Shown one piece after another: positions 15,537 to 22,225 of a DNA stretch of 38,098 bases. The position numbers and the translations under genes were made by a program. The notes beneath the pieces were generated by a model. That model was not told where the DNA came from. It did no database searches and worked only from the letters and a program-made list of their open reading frames with translations. The stretch's first letter is position 1, and each line of letters begins with the position of its first letter. Source of the DNA: Rhodobacteraceae bacterium KLH11 (lineage in GTDB: Bacteria > Pseudomonadota > Alphaproteobacteria > Rhodobacterales > Rhodobacteraceae); NCBI GenBank assembly GCA_000158135.1, contig DS999533.1:117000-155097 (forward strand). The letters are read 5' to 3'.

Positions 15537-15881
15537 ATGGCAGGGCAACCCGGCGCGTTCGAAAATGCACTCGACAATCTTCGGAGCACCCAGAAAGAGA
15601 AACCGGACAGGGACCGGCCTGCCTCCCAATCCGCCGATCAGCCCGATCCGAAACCTGCTTCGGCATCGAAGAAACCCGGCACGCCCCCAACGGTTCGGCG
15701 TCTCCGGAAACCCGGAACTGTCGCCAACACCGCGTCGTTCAACCAACGCGTTGATATTGACGTGATCAACTTCCTTTATGACACTGCCCGGGAAACCGGC
15801 TGGACCATGAACCGGACCCTGCGCGAAGCCGCGCGGACACTGGCGAAGGCACGGGGCGACAAGAAAGGGGCAGGACTGTGA
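15537..15881 (+). CDS. Relaxosome-accessory-like small basic protein 1, 114 aa
   Basis: GAAAGG lies 8 nt before ATG 15537. The first about 65 residues are a polar, Lys/Pro/Ala-rich linker. The C-terminal domain (residues about 66-108: FNQRVDIDVINFLYDTARET, then TMNRTLREAARTLAKARGD) is a strand plus two helices, consistent with a ribbon-helix-helix or similar DNA-binding fold. The next gene encodes a paralogue of this domain, translationally coupled through a GTGA overlap. The position, divergent from the relaxase and followed by a ParA, suggests a MobC/relaxosome or centromere-binding role. That is context inference, and I do not recognise the exact family. Confidence 0.7.
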   Translation: MAGQPGAFENALDNLRSTQKEKPDRDRPASQSADQPDPKPASASKKPGTPPTVRRLRKPGTVANTASFNQRVDIDVINFLYDTARETGWTMNRTLREAARTLAKARGDKKGAGL

Positions 15882-16126
15882 CAAAAAAAGAAACCGCTGC
15901 ACGTGGTGCGAAGGCCAAGCCAAAAAAACGACCCTCACTGGGTCTCTCGCTACGTGGACGCAGAAAACCCGGAACCGAACCTTTCAACCACCGCATCGAT
16001 GCCGAAGTCAAAACCTACCTCTATGAGATGGCTCTTGCTAACGACTGGACCATGAACCGAACCTTGCGCGAAGCAGCCAAGGCATTGGCAACAGCACGGG
16101 GCGATCAAGAAGGAAGCACACTTTGA
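15878..16126 (+). CDS. Relaxosome-accessory-like small basic protein 2, 82 aa
   Basis: GTG 15878 overlaps the previous stop (GTGA). The C-terminal domain (FNHRIDAEVKTYLYEMALAN, then TMNRTLREAAKALATARGD) is clearly paralogous to that of 15537-15881, while the basic N-terminal linker is shorter (KKETAARGAKAKPKKR). Two coupled paralogues suggest a hetero-oligomer. The sequence at its 3' end (GGGGCGA..AGGAAG..ACTTTGA) is echoed just before the ParA start (16364-16392), so a third paralogue may once have been present. It is probably a DNA-binding partner of relaxase or ParA. Confidence 0.7.
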   Translation: MTKKETAARGAKAKPKKRPSLGLSLRGRRKPGTEPFNHRIDAEVKTYLYEMALANDWTMNRTLREAAKALATARGDQEGSTL

Positions 16127-16140
16127 CAATGCGACCGCTT

Positions 16141-16336
16141 TCCGACGTTTCTCAGCAATTGGGGCCGCCTGGGCGGCCCCGGCACCCAACCTCTGAAAGT
16201 CTGGCCCGAAATCTTCTGGAGGAAATTTCGGCTCTCCGATTTCCCAGAACCGGGGGTTTCGAAGGGGGACACCCCCTCGGCGACTGCGCAGCCATTGGCT
16301 GCGCACCGGTCGCGCGGTGCAATCGCACCGCACATC
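16141..16336. repeat. 196-bp multi-hairpin element, copy 1
   Basis: This intergenic block between the second accessory gene and parA contains five hairpins. They are GGGGCCGCC/GGCGGCCCC (16161-16180), CCGAAAT/ATTTCGG (16206-16231, with GGAGG in the loop), GGGGG/CCCCC (16264-16276), TGCGCAGCC/GGCTGCGCA (16285-16305) and GCGGTGC/GCACCGC (16314-16331). A colinear second copy with ten substitutions lies at 18456-18651. CGGTGC (16315-16320) can pair either with GCACCG upstream (16303-16308) or downstream (16325-16330). The element could act as structured leader RNA, a transcription attenuator or a protein-binding DNA site. Confidence 0.8.
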
Positions 16337-16388
16337 AAACCGCCCATGTGTTGACAGAGATACAGGGCGACACCAAAGGAAGTGAACT

Positions 16389-17069
16389 TTGAGCGCGCAT
16401 GTCTGGGCCACCGCCAGCACCAAGGGCGGTGCGGGGAAAACAACACTCATCGCAATCCTTGCCGGGGAGATTGTGCGGCTTGGCGGAACCGTCGCGCTCA
16501 TCGATGGCGATCCAAACACACCGTTGCTGAACTGGGTGAACCGCTCGGACCTGGCGAAACGGATTCCCGTCATCGTTGACACCGATCCGGAAGGCTCCGA
16601 ATTGCAGAGCAACATCGAGAAGGCGTCCGGGCAGGCGGAGTTCATTTTGCTGGATACGGAAGGCACAGAAAACGCGCGATCGGCGCTGGCCGTTCAGCTG
16701 GCCGATCTGGTTCTAATCCCGATGCAATATTCCGCCCTCGATCACGATGAGGCGACCAAGGTCAGGACTTTCCTTACCAAGCTGGAAACCCGTACCGGCC
16801 GGGCTCGACCGAACGTGATTGTTCCGACGCGGGTTCCGGCCGCGATCAAGTCGCGCACTCAAAAGGGCATTGGCGAACAGCTGACGGCTCAAGGCTTCCC
16901 GGTGCTGGATCCACCGGTATTGGAAAAAGACGCCTACCGCCAGATATTCAGCGAAGGGTGTCTGTTGCAGGATTTGCCACCGGCACCTGCGCTGACTTCA
17001 GCGCATCAGAATGCGCAGGCACTTCTGCAAGGGCTGGCCAAGATCTACGGCGCAGCACATGCGGCATGA
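16389..17069 (+). CDS. ParA/VirC1-like Walker ATPase, 226 aa
   Basis: I start at TTG 16389, with AAGGAAG 6 nt upstream. The deviant Walker A STKGGAGKTTL (residues about 10-20, two Lys) and ALIDGDPN (Walker A'-like, about 38-45), with FILLDTEGTE (about 85-94), define a ParA/MinD-family ATPase. At 226 aa it is a short ParA without an N-terminal HTH, like VirC1 or type Ib ParAs. It sits in an operon with two small DNA-binding-like proteins and a membrane protein, opposite the relaxase. A role in recruiting the relaxosome to the transfer channel (as for VirC1) or in plasmid positioning is therefore likely. Context favours mobilization. Confidence 0.85.
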   Translation: MSAHVWATASTKGGAGKTTLIAILAGEIVRLGGTVALIDGDPNTPLLNWVNRSDLAKRIPVIVDTDPEGSELQSNIEKASGQAEFILLDTEGTENARSALAVQLADLVLIPMQYSALDHDEATKVRTFLTKLETRTGRARPNVIVPTRVPAAIKSRTQKGIGEQLTAQGFPVLDPPVLEKDAYRQIFSEGCLLQDLPPAPALTSAHQNAQALLQGLAKIYGAAHAA

Positions 17070-17605
17070 GGGGCCTGCTCTCGGCGATCCTGCGTCCCGC
17101 GATCCTCTGGACGGTCGCGATCTCAGCGGTCGCCGGTGTCCAGACTTCGCTCGCGCTGCCTCAACTGACCTACCTTCTTGTGATCGTCTTCGCTCTTTTT
17201 TGGAGCATTGAAGCCATAACCTGTTGCCTCGTCTGGTCACCGTCCGAGGGAACGCGCGATGCTTTAGGCTTGCTCACCGCTTTTGTGTTGTTCCGATACT
17301 GGCCGAACATCGAGGGCGGTCTCACGGTGCAGGCCACCGGGCCACGATTCGAGTTACTGACGGACTCCGGTCTGACAACGTGGTTGATTGCGGGCGTGGC
17401 GATCTCCGATTGGCTGTTGCCATGGGTGTTGATCGTCTCGACCGGGATACTTGCGCTTGGCAATGTCATGCGCCATCTCCGGCCAAAGCCATCAAACAAG
17501 CTGGCAACCGATGCGTCGGCGGCAGGGCCGGTTTCAACCGCTCCCCATCAAAGCGGCTACATTGCATCTGAAGAAAATCCTCTCGACACATTCCGGCGTT
17601 TATGA
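17066..17605 (+). CDS. Polytopic membrane protein of the mobilization operon, 179 aa
   Basis: ATG 17066 overlaps the parA stop (ATGA). Three or four hydrophobic helices are visible: about residues 4-27 (LSAILRPAILWTVAISAVAG), 33-56 (TYLLVIVFALFWSIEAI), 63-80 (ALGLLTAFVLFRYW) and 103-130 (LIAGVAISDWLLPWVLIVST). A cytosolic-looking polar tail ends SEENPLDTFRRL. No family is recognised. Coupling to a VirC1-like ParA suggests a membrane anchor or a coupling component for the relaxosome. The last 26 or so codons are duplicated downstream (18392-18468) on the far side of a TA cassette. Confidence 0.7.
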   Translation: MRGLLSAILRPAILWTVAISAVAGVQTSLALPQLTYLLVIVFALFWSIEAITCCLVWSPSEGTRDALGLLTAFVLFRYWPNIEGGLTVQATGPRFELLTDSGLTTWLIAGVAISDWLLPWVLIVSTGILALGNVMRHLRPKPSNKLATDASAAGPVSTAPHQSGYIASEENPLDTFRRL

Positions 17606-17615
17606 GCAATTGGGG
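17528..17615 (+). repeat. 88-bp direct repeat, left copy, flanking the Phd/PemK-like cassette
   Basis: It covers the 3' end of the membrane-protein gene and matches 18392-18479 without indels and with about seven mismatches. The offset of 864 bp equals the size of the TA cassette plus one repeat. Recombination between the copies would remove the cassette and leave an intact membrane-protein gene. Confidence 0.85.
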
Positions 17616-17639
17616 CGTCAGTTTCGACCGACGCCCTTT
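17613..17639 (+). terminator. Possible terminator of the mobilization operon
   Basis: GGGCGTC (17613-17619) and GACGCCC (17630-17636), with a 10-nt loop followed by TTT, lie just after the membrane-protein stop. The hairpin overlaps the last codons of the convergent toxin gene. Its T-run is short. Confidence 0.45.
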
Positions 17640-18040
17640 GCCTTCCGAGCATTAATTGCTGCGATCATTTTCTCCTGAACCTGCTTGATGAACATCGCGC
17701 TAAACTCTCCAAGTTTCGCTTTCGGCTCTAGGTAATAAGTGCGCTGATACGCATCGTAATTGTATTCGTTTGCAATGATCCACGCCCGAACAGACGGGTT
17801 CAAGCCTCCCCGGCGCATTTCGGTTTCAGGCACTTCAACCGCAAAAGGGTTGTTTTCTGGCTCCAGTGTCGTCATTGGCACCAGCATGACAACTGCTTCA
17901 CCATCTGTATTAGTTGTTAACAGGGAGACGGCTGTCGGTCTTTGCTTTTGACCGTCAAGACGACCGGCGTCTGCTTCGTGCCTCCACAGGAACGGATAAC
18001 GCCAAACCTGCCCGATCTTCGGTGCGCCGTTGTCAGTCAT
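17618..18040 (-). CDS. PemK/MazF-like toxin candidate, 140 aa
   Basis: GQVWRYPFLWRHEADAG, QKRPTAVSLL, EAVVMLVPMTT and GGLNPSVRAWIIANEYN follow the order of a PemK-like small beta-barrel: the GxVWxY start, a KxRP element, and a hydrophobic strand ending in P-x-TT. The similarity is distant, so the fold assignment is inferred. ATG 18040 overlaps the 3' end of the Phd-type antitoxin gene by 8 nt, giving the antitoxin-first order of a type II module. The module lies on an 864-bp cassette between 88-bp repeats. Expected role: mRNA cleavage when the antitoxin is lost. Chemistry is not demonstrable here. Confidence 0.65.
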   Translation of the reverse strand: MTDNGAPKIGQVWRYPFLWRHEADAGRLDGQKQRPTAVSLLTTNTDGEAVVMLVPMTTLEPENNPFAVEVPETEMRRGGLNPSVRAWIIANEYNYDAYQRTYYLEPKAKLGEFSAMFIKQVQEKMIAAINARKAKGVGRN

Positions 18041-18275
18041 TGCTTATGCTGGCCTCTAACTCGGCCACAAGACGCGCAGCCTCGTCATCATCCAAGTCAT
18101 CAACATGATGTGCGGAGCGGCTGTCTTTGCCAAGACGCAGAGTTTCGAACTCCTCAGTTGACAGAACCACAAAGCGACGCTTTCCGTGGCGAGCAATGGC
18201 GACGGGCTGCCGTGCCGCGATAGCCAGAACATCACCCGTCTTATTGGCGAGGTCTGTTGCAGAAAACTGTCGCAT
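18033..18275 (-). CDS. Phd/YefM-family antitoxin, 80 aa
   Basis: The N-terminal half (MRQFSATDLANKTGDVLAIA, RQPVAIARHGKRRFVVLS, EEFETL) is the Phd/YefM DNA-binding dimer fold. The acidic C-terminal half (HHVDDLDDDEAARLVAELEA) is the expected toxin-binding tail. It overlaps the toxin gene downstream. AT-rich repeats upstream (18293-18364) are probable operators, so the pair is likely autoregulated. AAAGGAAT precedes the ATG at 18275. Confidence 0.85.
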   Translation of the reverse strand: MRQFSATDLANKTGDVLAIAARQPVAIARHGKRRFVVLSTEEFETLRLGKDSRSAHHVDDLDDDEAARLVAELEASISND

Positions 18276-18292
18276 CGTATTCCTTTCTTGAT

Positions 18293-18364
18293 TTCAGCTA
18301 ATTTAGTTAATTTAGCTAATTTATACAATACGCTGAGCGGTTTAACAATAGGTGTTTTAGCTAA
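18293..18364. promoter_or_regulatory. AT-rich operator/promoter region of the Phd-type antitoxin
   Basis: TTAGCTAA palindromes occur at 18312-18319 and 18357-18364. A related half-site AGCTAATTTAG begins near 18296, and AATTTAG(C/T)TAA is repeated. The region is much richer in AT than its surroundings. It fits the repeated short palindromes bound by Phd-type antitoxins. Confidence 0.5.
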
Positions 18365-18391
18365 ATTATATAAAATTTGGGTGCGACAGGT

Positions 18392-18479
18392 CCGGTTTCA
18401 GCCGCTCCCCGTCAAAGCGGCTACGTAGCATCTGAAGAAAATCCTCTCGACACATTCCGGCGTTTCTAGGCAATTGGGG
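18392..18479 (+). pseudogene. 88-bp repeat, right copy: 3' fragment of the membrane-protein gene
   Basis: This copy still reads GPVSAAPRQSGYVASEENP and then LDTFRRF before a stop at 18466-18468, against GPVSTAPHQSGYIASEENP in the intact gene. It is the duplicated gene tail beyond the TA cassette. It runs directly into the second multi-hairpin element (from 18456), with which it overlaps at the CCGGCGTTT region. Confidence 0.85.
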
Positions 18480-18651
18480 CCGCTTGGGCGGCCCCGGCAC
18501 CCAACCTCTGAAAGCCTGACCCGAAATCTTCTGGAGGAAATTTCGGCTCTCCGATGCCCCAGAACCGGGGGTTTCGAAGGGGGGTACCCCCTCGGCGACT
18601 GCGCAGCCATTGGCTGCGCACCGGTCGCGCGGTGCAATCGCACCGCACATC
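18456..18651. repeat. 196-bp multi-hairpin element, copy 2
   Basis: It is colinear with 16141-16336 at a constant offset of 2315 and differs at about ten bases. The substitutions fall in loops or keep pairing: a C-to-T gives a wobble in the first stem, and ACA becomes GTA in the loop of the GGGGG/CCCCC hairpin. All five hairpins persist. It lies in the intergenic region before the convergent terminator at 18707. Confidence 0.85.
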
Positions 18652-18706
18652 TTTTCGATTGTTATGAGACAGGCGGTTACCCAAGATTATGCGGAAACGC
18701 AGAAAA

Positions 18707-18724
18707 GCGGCCCCGAGGGGCCGC
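18707..18724 (-). terminator. Intrinsic terminator of the 68-aa membrane gene
   Basis: GCGGCCCC / GGGGCCGC with a 2-nt loop, followed on the minus strand by TTTTC, lies 7 bp beyond the stop of 18731-18937. The stem is strong, GC-rich and perfect. Confidence 0.8.
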
Positions 18725-18730
18725 AAACTG

Positions 18731-18937
18731 TCAGGCTCCGAAGAAAAGCTTTGCCATTGCAATGCCTGCAGTCAGCAGGACACCAGCCAAGCCAGTTCCA
18801 ATAACCAATGGATACCAACGGTTTTCACTATTGATCTTGGCCGTCTCCGCTGCCAGCTTGGCTGACAATGCGTTGAGATTTGCAATCTCGGCGTCCAGCT
18901 TTTTTGATTCAGCTTCGGTCATGTCGTTCATGCTCAT
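18731..18937 (-). CDS. Small single-span membrane protein with N-terminal coiled coil, 68 aa
   Basis: ATG 18937 is chosen because AAGGAGAT lies 6 nt upstream. The longer frame to 19033 lacks a site. Residues about 5-38 form a heptad-like helix (EAESKKLDAEIANLNALSAK, then LAAETAKI). Residues about 43-66 are one membrane helix (PLVIGTGLAGVLLTAGIAMA), ending KLFFGA. It resembles in architecture the 112-aa protein at 19331 (coiled coil then C-terminal anchor), and both have similar leader sequences (CTCCTT then GAATATAGG, plus strand). It probably forms an oligomeric, C-terminally anchored inner-membrane protein. Function unknown. Confidence 0.7.
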   Translation of the reverse strand: MSMNDMTEAESKKLDAEIANLNALSAKLAAETAKINSENRWYPLVIGTGLAGVLLTAGIAMAKLFFGA

Positions 18938-19128
18938 TGATGATCTCCTTTGAATATAGGGTGTAAACCGCGTGAAAGCAAAGCGAACTCGCCCGCCCTG
19001 CACGGTCGCGGGCATTTGGACACGCCGAGTCAAGGACCGCTAAAGGCGGCGTGCGAGCGCCGCGCCTGCGCGGCGTGAAGTCCTTTACCGGTGTGGGATA
19101 ATGACAAGACCGTGTGGGGGTGGGCCGC

Positions 19129-19165
19129 CCGGCCCTGGGCCGCGCCCGGCGCGGGCCAGGTTAAC
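19129..19165. repeat. GC palindrome shared with 32088-32123
   Basis: Both copies read CCGGCCCTGGGCCGCGC, then GGCGCGG and CAGGTTAAC, with small differences. Each copy lies beyond the terminator of a small membrane-protein gene that ends an RRVW-type operon, so it marks the 3' border of both modules. Confidence 0.7.
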
Positions 19166-19282
19166 AGCCGGGCACAAATGGCACGGGATCCGCCAGGCGC
19201 AACGTGCAAATGATGCGATTGGCCTGACCTGCAACAGTTGTAGGTTCTAATTGAAAGGGGCGATCCACCCAACAAGAAAAAG

Positions 19283-19296
19283 CCCGCCGAAGCGGG
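19283..19296 (-). terminator. Intrinsic terminator of the TSCPD/RRVW/coiled-coil operon
   Basis: CCCGC (19283-19287) and GCGGG (19292-19296) with loop CGAA are preceded on the plus strand by AAAAAG, giving a T-run for leftward transcripts. It lies 35 bp past the stop of 19331. Confidence 0.75.
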
Positions 19297-19330
19297 TCAC
19301 TAATGCCTGACAACTCCGTGCATTGGCGGG

Positions 19331-19669
19331 TTACAAAAGCTTGTCGAGGGCTGTCACCAGCGCGACAATTCCAATCCCCATCAGCCAGAGGTGTTTGTAG
19401 AGCGCGGCAAACTCGGTTTTGAGATCAACTTTTACTTCAGCAATTTCGCCACGCAGGAAATTCTCAACATTCTTGACCTCGGCACGCAGCTGCGTGATGT
19501 CATTCTTGACCACGCTCCGCAACTCCGTGATGTTGGTTTTTGTCGCGAGATCGGATGTATCGACCTTTGAAATGCCTTCGACGATGGCCTCGGCCAGTTT
19601 CTCGTCTGCGCCAGCTTCCTTGAGACGCTTCGAAAAGGCCAGAGTGTCGATTTGCAATGACTGCGCCAT
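19331..19669 (-). CDS. Coiled-coil, C-terminally anchored membrane protein (DUF1640-like), 112 aa
   Basis: ATG 19669 follows AAGGAGA by 8 nt. The open frame continues to an ATG at 19783 that overlaps the upstream stop, but without such a site. The N-terminal region (LQIDTLAFSKRLKEAGADEK) resembles the DUF1640/CCDC90-like family start. A long coiled coil follows (about residues 40-88: ATKTNITELRSVVKNDITQ, LRAEVKNVENFLRGEIAEVK), then one membrane helix (HLWLMGIGIVALVTALDKLL). It is the last gene of an operon with the double RRVW protein and the TSCPD-like protein, separated from the former by 110 nt. It probably provides an oligomeric membrane platform. The exact role is unknown. Confidence 0.75.
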   Translation of the reverse strand: MAQSLQIDTLAFSKRLKEAGADEKLAEAIVEGISKVDTSDLATKTNITELRSVVKNDITQLRAEVKNVENFLRGEIAEVKVDLKTEFAALYKHLWLMGIGIVALVTALDKLL

Positions 19670-19779
19670 AGGCATGGTCTCCTTCATATTGAATATAGGT
19701 GGAAAATGGTCATCCCGCCAGTGGTTTCGGTTGGTTATAGGGCAGGGCCTTGCAGCGTTGACCGTAGCCAAAAGCCCTT

Positions 19780-20772
19780 TCATTGATCGCCTCGGTCGGT
19801 GTTGATTACTCCAAAATCATCGCCCCAAGGTGACATGTAAGTCAGCTGATCGCCGGTCCATTTGCGGACCTCAGTCAGATGGCTGACCTCAGTTTCACTA
19901 TCCTCAGAGCAGCGCACCACGGAACCAAACAGATCAATGCGGATCATCACTCCATCGGCCATCATGACCCGGACGTCACGCTCATGAACAAGGATTGTTT
20001 TCCAACCGATCGCATTTTCCCGAAGAAGAGCGATGAAGTCAGGACGCAAAGCGATATGCACATCCTCGGCGTCCGCGCCCTTGGTGCTTTTGAGGCGAAT
20101 GAACGCTTCCTTATCATCCGGGTTCTCGTCGATCTGAACGCCAGCACGCTCTGGTTTCCAGTGAAACGGCTGGTTGCGGGCATTGCCGAACTTGTCCTTG
20201 TTGAAGGCCATATAGAATTCGGCGGCCTGCCAGACCCGGCGGGCCATTCGCGGTGGCTGTTTTTCGGAACTCTCTTCGAAGCTTCCGAAAAGATCCTGCT
20301 GTGACGGGCGGCAGACACAATCGGCCCCACTCGGTGACATGATCGCATCGACATACTGCGTTTGTTTGATCACGCGACCGGAACGCTCGACCGTCGTCAC
20401 ATCATCACCGCTGTCGCAGCGAAAACTGCCATCCTCGGGAATAGTGACGAAAACACCGTTGTTGGTTGTGACCCGAACGCAGCGCTCCTCGACGATGACA
20501 TTCTGCCAACCAATCGAGTCTTCGCGCAGCAGACCTATGAAGTTGGGCCGCAGCGCGATGTGCACATCTTCGGTGTCCGCTTGCTTCGTGCTTCTGACCC
20601 GAACGAAAGTCTCTTTCTCATCGGGCTTGGGGCTCAGCTGCACGTCATTGGTTTCAGGCCGCCAGTAGAATGGGGTTTCGCGCGTCTTGCCCATCTGGTC
20701 GCACTTGAATGCGACATAGAAATTGGCGGCTGTCCAAACCCGCCGGTTTTCGGGTGCCTGTGTATGGGTCAT
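19780..20772 (-). CDS. Two-domain RRVW-family protein, unknown function, 330 aa
   Basis: I recognise no named family. The protein is an internal duplication. Domain 1 (about residues 8-160) starts RRVWTAANFYVAFKCDQ and domain 2 (about 180-330) starts RRVWQAAEFYMAFNKDKFG. Both continue with PF-W-PE, AD-EDVHIALRP-FI-LLRE, IGW, and a series of short beta strands (VRVTTNNGVFVTIPEDGSFRC; VRVMMADGVMIRIDLFGSVV). The same domain occurs singly at 32777-33328. It looks like an alpha N-terminus followed by a repetitive beta structure. ATG 20772 overlaps the stop of the TSCPD gene (ATGA). There is no signal peptide. Its neighbours are a nucleotide-reductase-type TSCPD domain and a membrane coiled-coil protein. 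Confidence 0.75.
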   Translation of the reverse strand: MTHTQAPENRRVWTAANFYVAFKCDQMGKTRETPFYWRPETNDVQLSPKPDEKETFVRVRSTKQADTEDVHIALRPNFIGLLREDSIGWQNVIVEERCVRVTTNNGVFVTIPEDGSFRCDSGDDVTTVERSGRVIKQTQYVDAIMSPSGADCVCRPSQQDLFGSFEESSEKQPPRMARRVWQAAEFYMAFNKDKFGNARNQPFHWKPERAGVQIDENPDDKEAFIRLKSTKGADAEDVHIALRPDFIALLRENAIGWKTILVHERDVRVMMADGVMIRIDLFGSVVRCSEDSETEVSHLTEVRKWTGDQLTYMSPWGDDFGVINTDRGDQ

Positions 20773-21119
20773 TGTGCGACCAGTTCCTCAGCGATCCTTC
20801 CAATCAAGCTCGCACAGGCATTAGACCCGTCGGGCAGCTCGACCCGGGACAGGGATTTGGAAATCTCATCGGGCCGAAGCCCATACTGCAACAGCAGCGA
20901 GAACAGAATGCAAGAGTCCTGCACCTGAAATTCAAGTTGCGAGCCGGACTTGAAACCACCCGAATAGAACACCTCGCGCGGGCGGTCCTGCTCTTCGGGA
21001 TCGTATCCGACGGACAGATGAACCGTGTGGCCCTCCGGTGTTGTGAACTGCCGGTTTTCGGTCAGACGGCGGGTCGGCAAGTGGTGACGTGGCGCTGGAA
21101 ATTTGTGGAACTTGGACAT
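20769..21119 (-). CDS. TSCPD-like (NrdJ C-terminal-like) small protein, 116 aa
   Basis: I start at ATG 21119 (MSKFHKFPAPRHHLPTRR), with AAGGG 10 nt upstream; ATG 21152 is possible. The order RHHLPTRRLTENRQF, VHLSVGYDPEE, PREVFYSGGFKSGSQLEF and CILFSLLLQYGLRPDEI resembles the TSCPD domain found at the C-terminus of B12-dependent ribonucleotide reductases and as a stand-alone protein. The Thr-Ser-Cys-Pro-Asp motif itself is not present. The end, SLIGRIAEELVAQ, matches the domain's terminal helix. It is the first gene of a coupled operon with the double RRVW protein. No reductase is nearby, so a regulatory or accessory role is more likely. Confidence 0.65.
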   Translation of the reverse strand: MSKFHKFPAPRHHLPTRRLTENRQFTTPEGHTVHLSVGYDPEEQDRPREVFYSGGFKSGSQLEFQVQDSCILFSLLLQYGLRPDEISKSLSRVELPDGSNACASLIGRIAEELVAQ

Positions 21120-21901
21120 TGTGATTAACCCTTGTTCATTGGTCTTCAGCATAGCAAAAACAGCCACACGTCGCAAATATTTAATGTTATAAAACAACAA
21201 TTTAGTTCACTTTTTCGCATGAAATCGCAAAAGGTTGCAGACCACCTTTTACCACCCGCTCCAACCTCAAAAGCTTCAGCTTTTCTCAGCAGACTCACAC
21301 GCGCAACAAGGGTTCGCAGAAGGCAGGAACATCTCAACTTGCGGGCAGGCAGGGCCTGCCATCGACTGTGATGGGCACAACCCATCAGGGGTCCCCGCTC
21401 GAGCGGGGATTGCGCGCCCTGGCGCGTGACGCTGCACCTCACGCAGCTGGCCGCTTACGGCCGATCTTTGCCAACTGCTGGATAATTTCTAAGTCAGCAT
21501 AACTGACTTATTTAACATAATGCTTATTACGTCGCTCGTTGGTTCCGCCAAAATCTCTCACTCCGGCTGCCAGTCATCGTCGAGCGAGGATTGCACTCCA
21601 CTTTCTGTAATCGAAGCATTGTGCGTGGCAGTTTCGAATGCTGATAATCCTGATGGTGAACGTTAATATGATGATGGCAAGGACTACTTTACGCAGCTTT
21701 AACTGAAAGAGTACGAAAAAAACTCGCAAGCGCACTTCAATACCAATGAAGTGCTTGCGACGTTTTATAGGTACTTCCTGTCGATTCCAGCGGTTCCGAT
21801 TTTCGACGTGAGGGCTGGGCACATGCAGCAAAGACATCGCTCAGCCTAAAGGGCGTTACATTCCAGATGACAGCTTGTTGGAGTTTTTGGAAACGCACTG
21901 T
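21120..21901. other. 782-bp region without a supported gene; hairpin array 21369-21462
   Basis: No frame here looks coding. The left part is the AT-rich upstream region of the TSCPD operon. At 21369-21462 five hairpins follow one another: TGATGGG/CCCATCA, TCCCCGCTC/GAGCGGGGA, CGCGCC/GGCGCG, GCTGC/GCAGC and GGCCG/CGGCC. The array has the same style as the 196-bp elements but an unrelated sequence. The right part (21470-21901) shows nothing recognisable. Confidence 0.6.
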
Positions 21902-22225
21902 TTATGCCGATACTTTGGGGTAATCAGTTCGAGCTAGTCGCAGTATTTGTCGCTGGCGCGGCATAATCCGGATATCGGCATTATGGGCAAATTCGTGGGC
22001 AAGGGTGTCATACATTCGCTCGACAGAAAGAAAGGTTTCGACGCGTGGCATGTGAATGACATCCCGAACAATGTGGTAATAGCCCGTGGATCTGCCGAGT
22101 ATTCGACAGGGATTCCAAGGCGCGAGAACCAGGCATCGATGACAGGGTCGCTCTGCGTGCCAAACCCTCTTGGCTTGGCGGGCTGCTCATACCACTGCGC
22201 ATCGAGCCCATCTATCTGACAGGTG
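21902..22225 (-). pseudogene. ArdC-like antirestriction/zincin fragment, frameshifted
   Basis: The first part reads NTCQIDGLDAQWYEQPAKPR and DPVIDAWFSRLGIPVEYSAD. At about 22085 the frame shifts by one, and it then reads GYYHIVRDVIHMPRVETFLS and MYDTLAHEFAHNADIRIMPR. That is the ArdC-type C-terminal metallopeptidase domain, with HEFAH in place of HELTH. The N-terminal ssDNA-binding domain is missing, and the fragment is joined to the truncated RRVW gene at 22226. ArdC proteins protect incoming DNA or modulate restriction; this copy is dead. Confidence 0.75.

Larger units (their letters stand above)
18938..19330. other. Intergenic region with GC palindromes at the 3' end of module A
   Basis: No gene is seen. 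It contains CGCCGCGC/GCGCGGCG (19058-19075) and CCGCGC/GCGCGG (19140-19154) within a 37-bp segment (19129-19165, CCGGCCCTGGGCC ... AGGTTAAC). That segment recurs at 32088-32123. A terminator lies at 19283-19296. Confidence 0.6.

Noticed and set aside
16141..16392. 89-codon frame through the hairpin element (16123-16392) as a gene
   Set aside because: Base changes between the two element copies follow stem pairing, not codons, and the second copy has a different frame context.
21369..21462. CRISPR array
   Set aside because: The stems all differ in sequence and there are no regular repeats and spacers, so it is a hairpin array.
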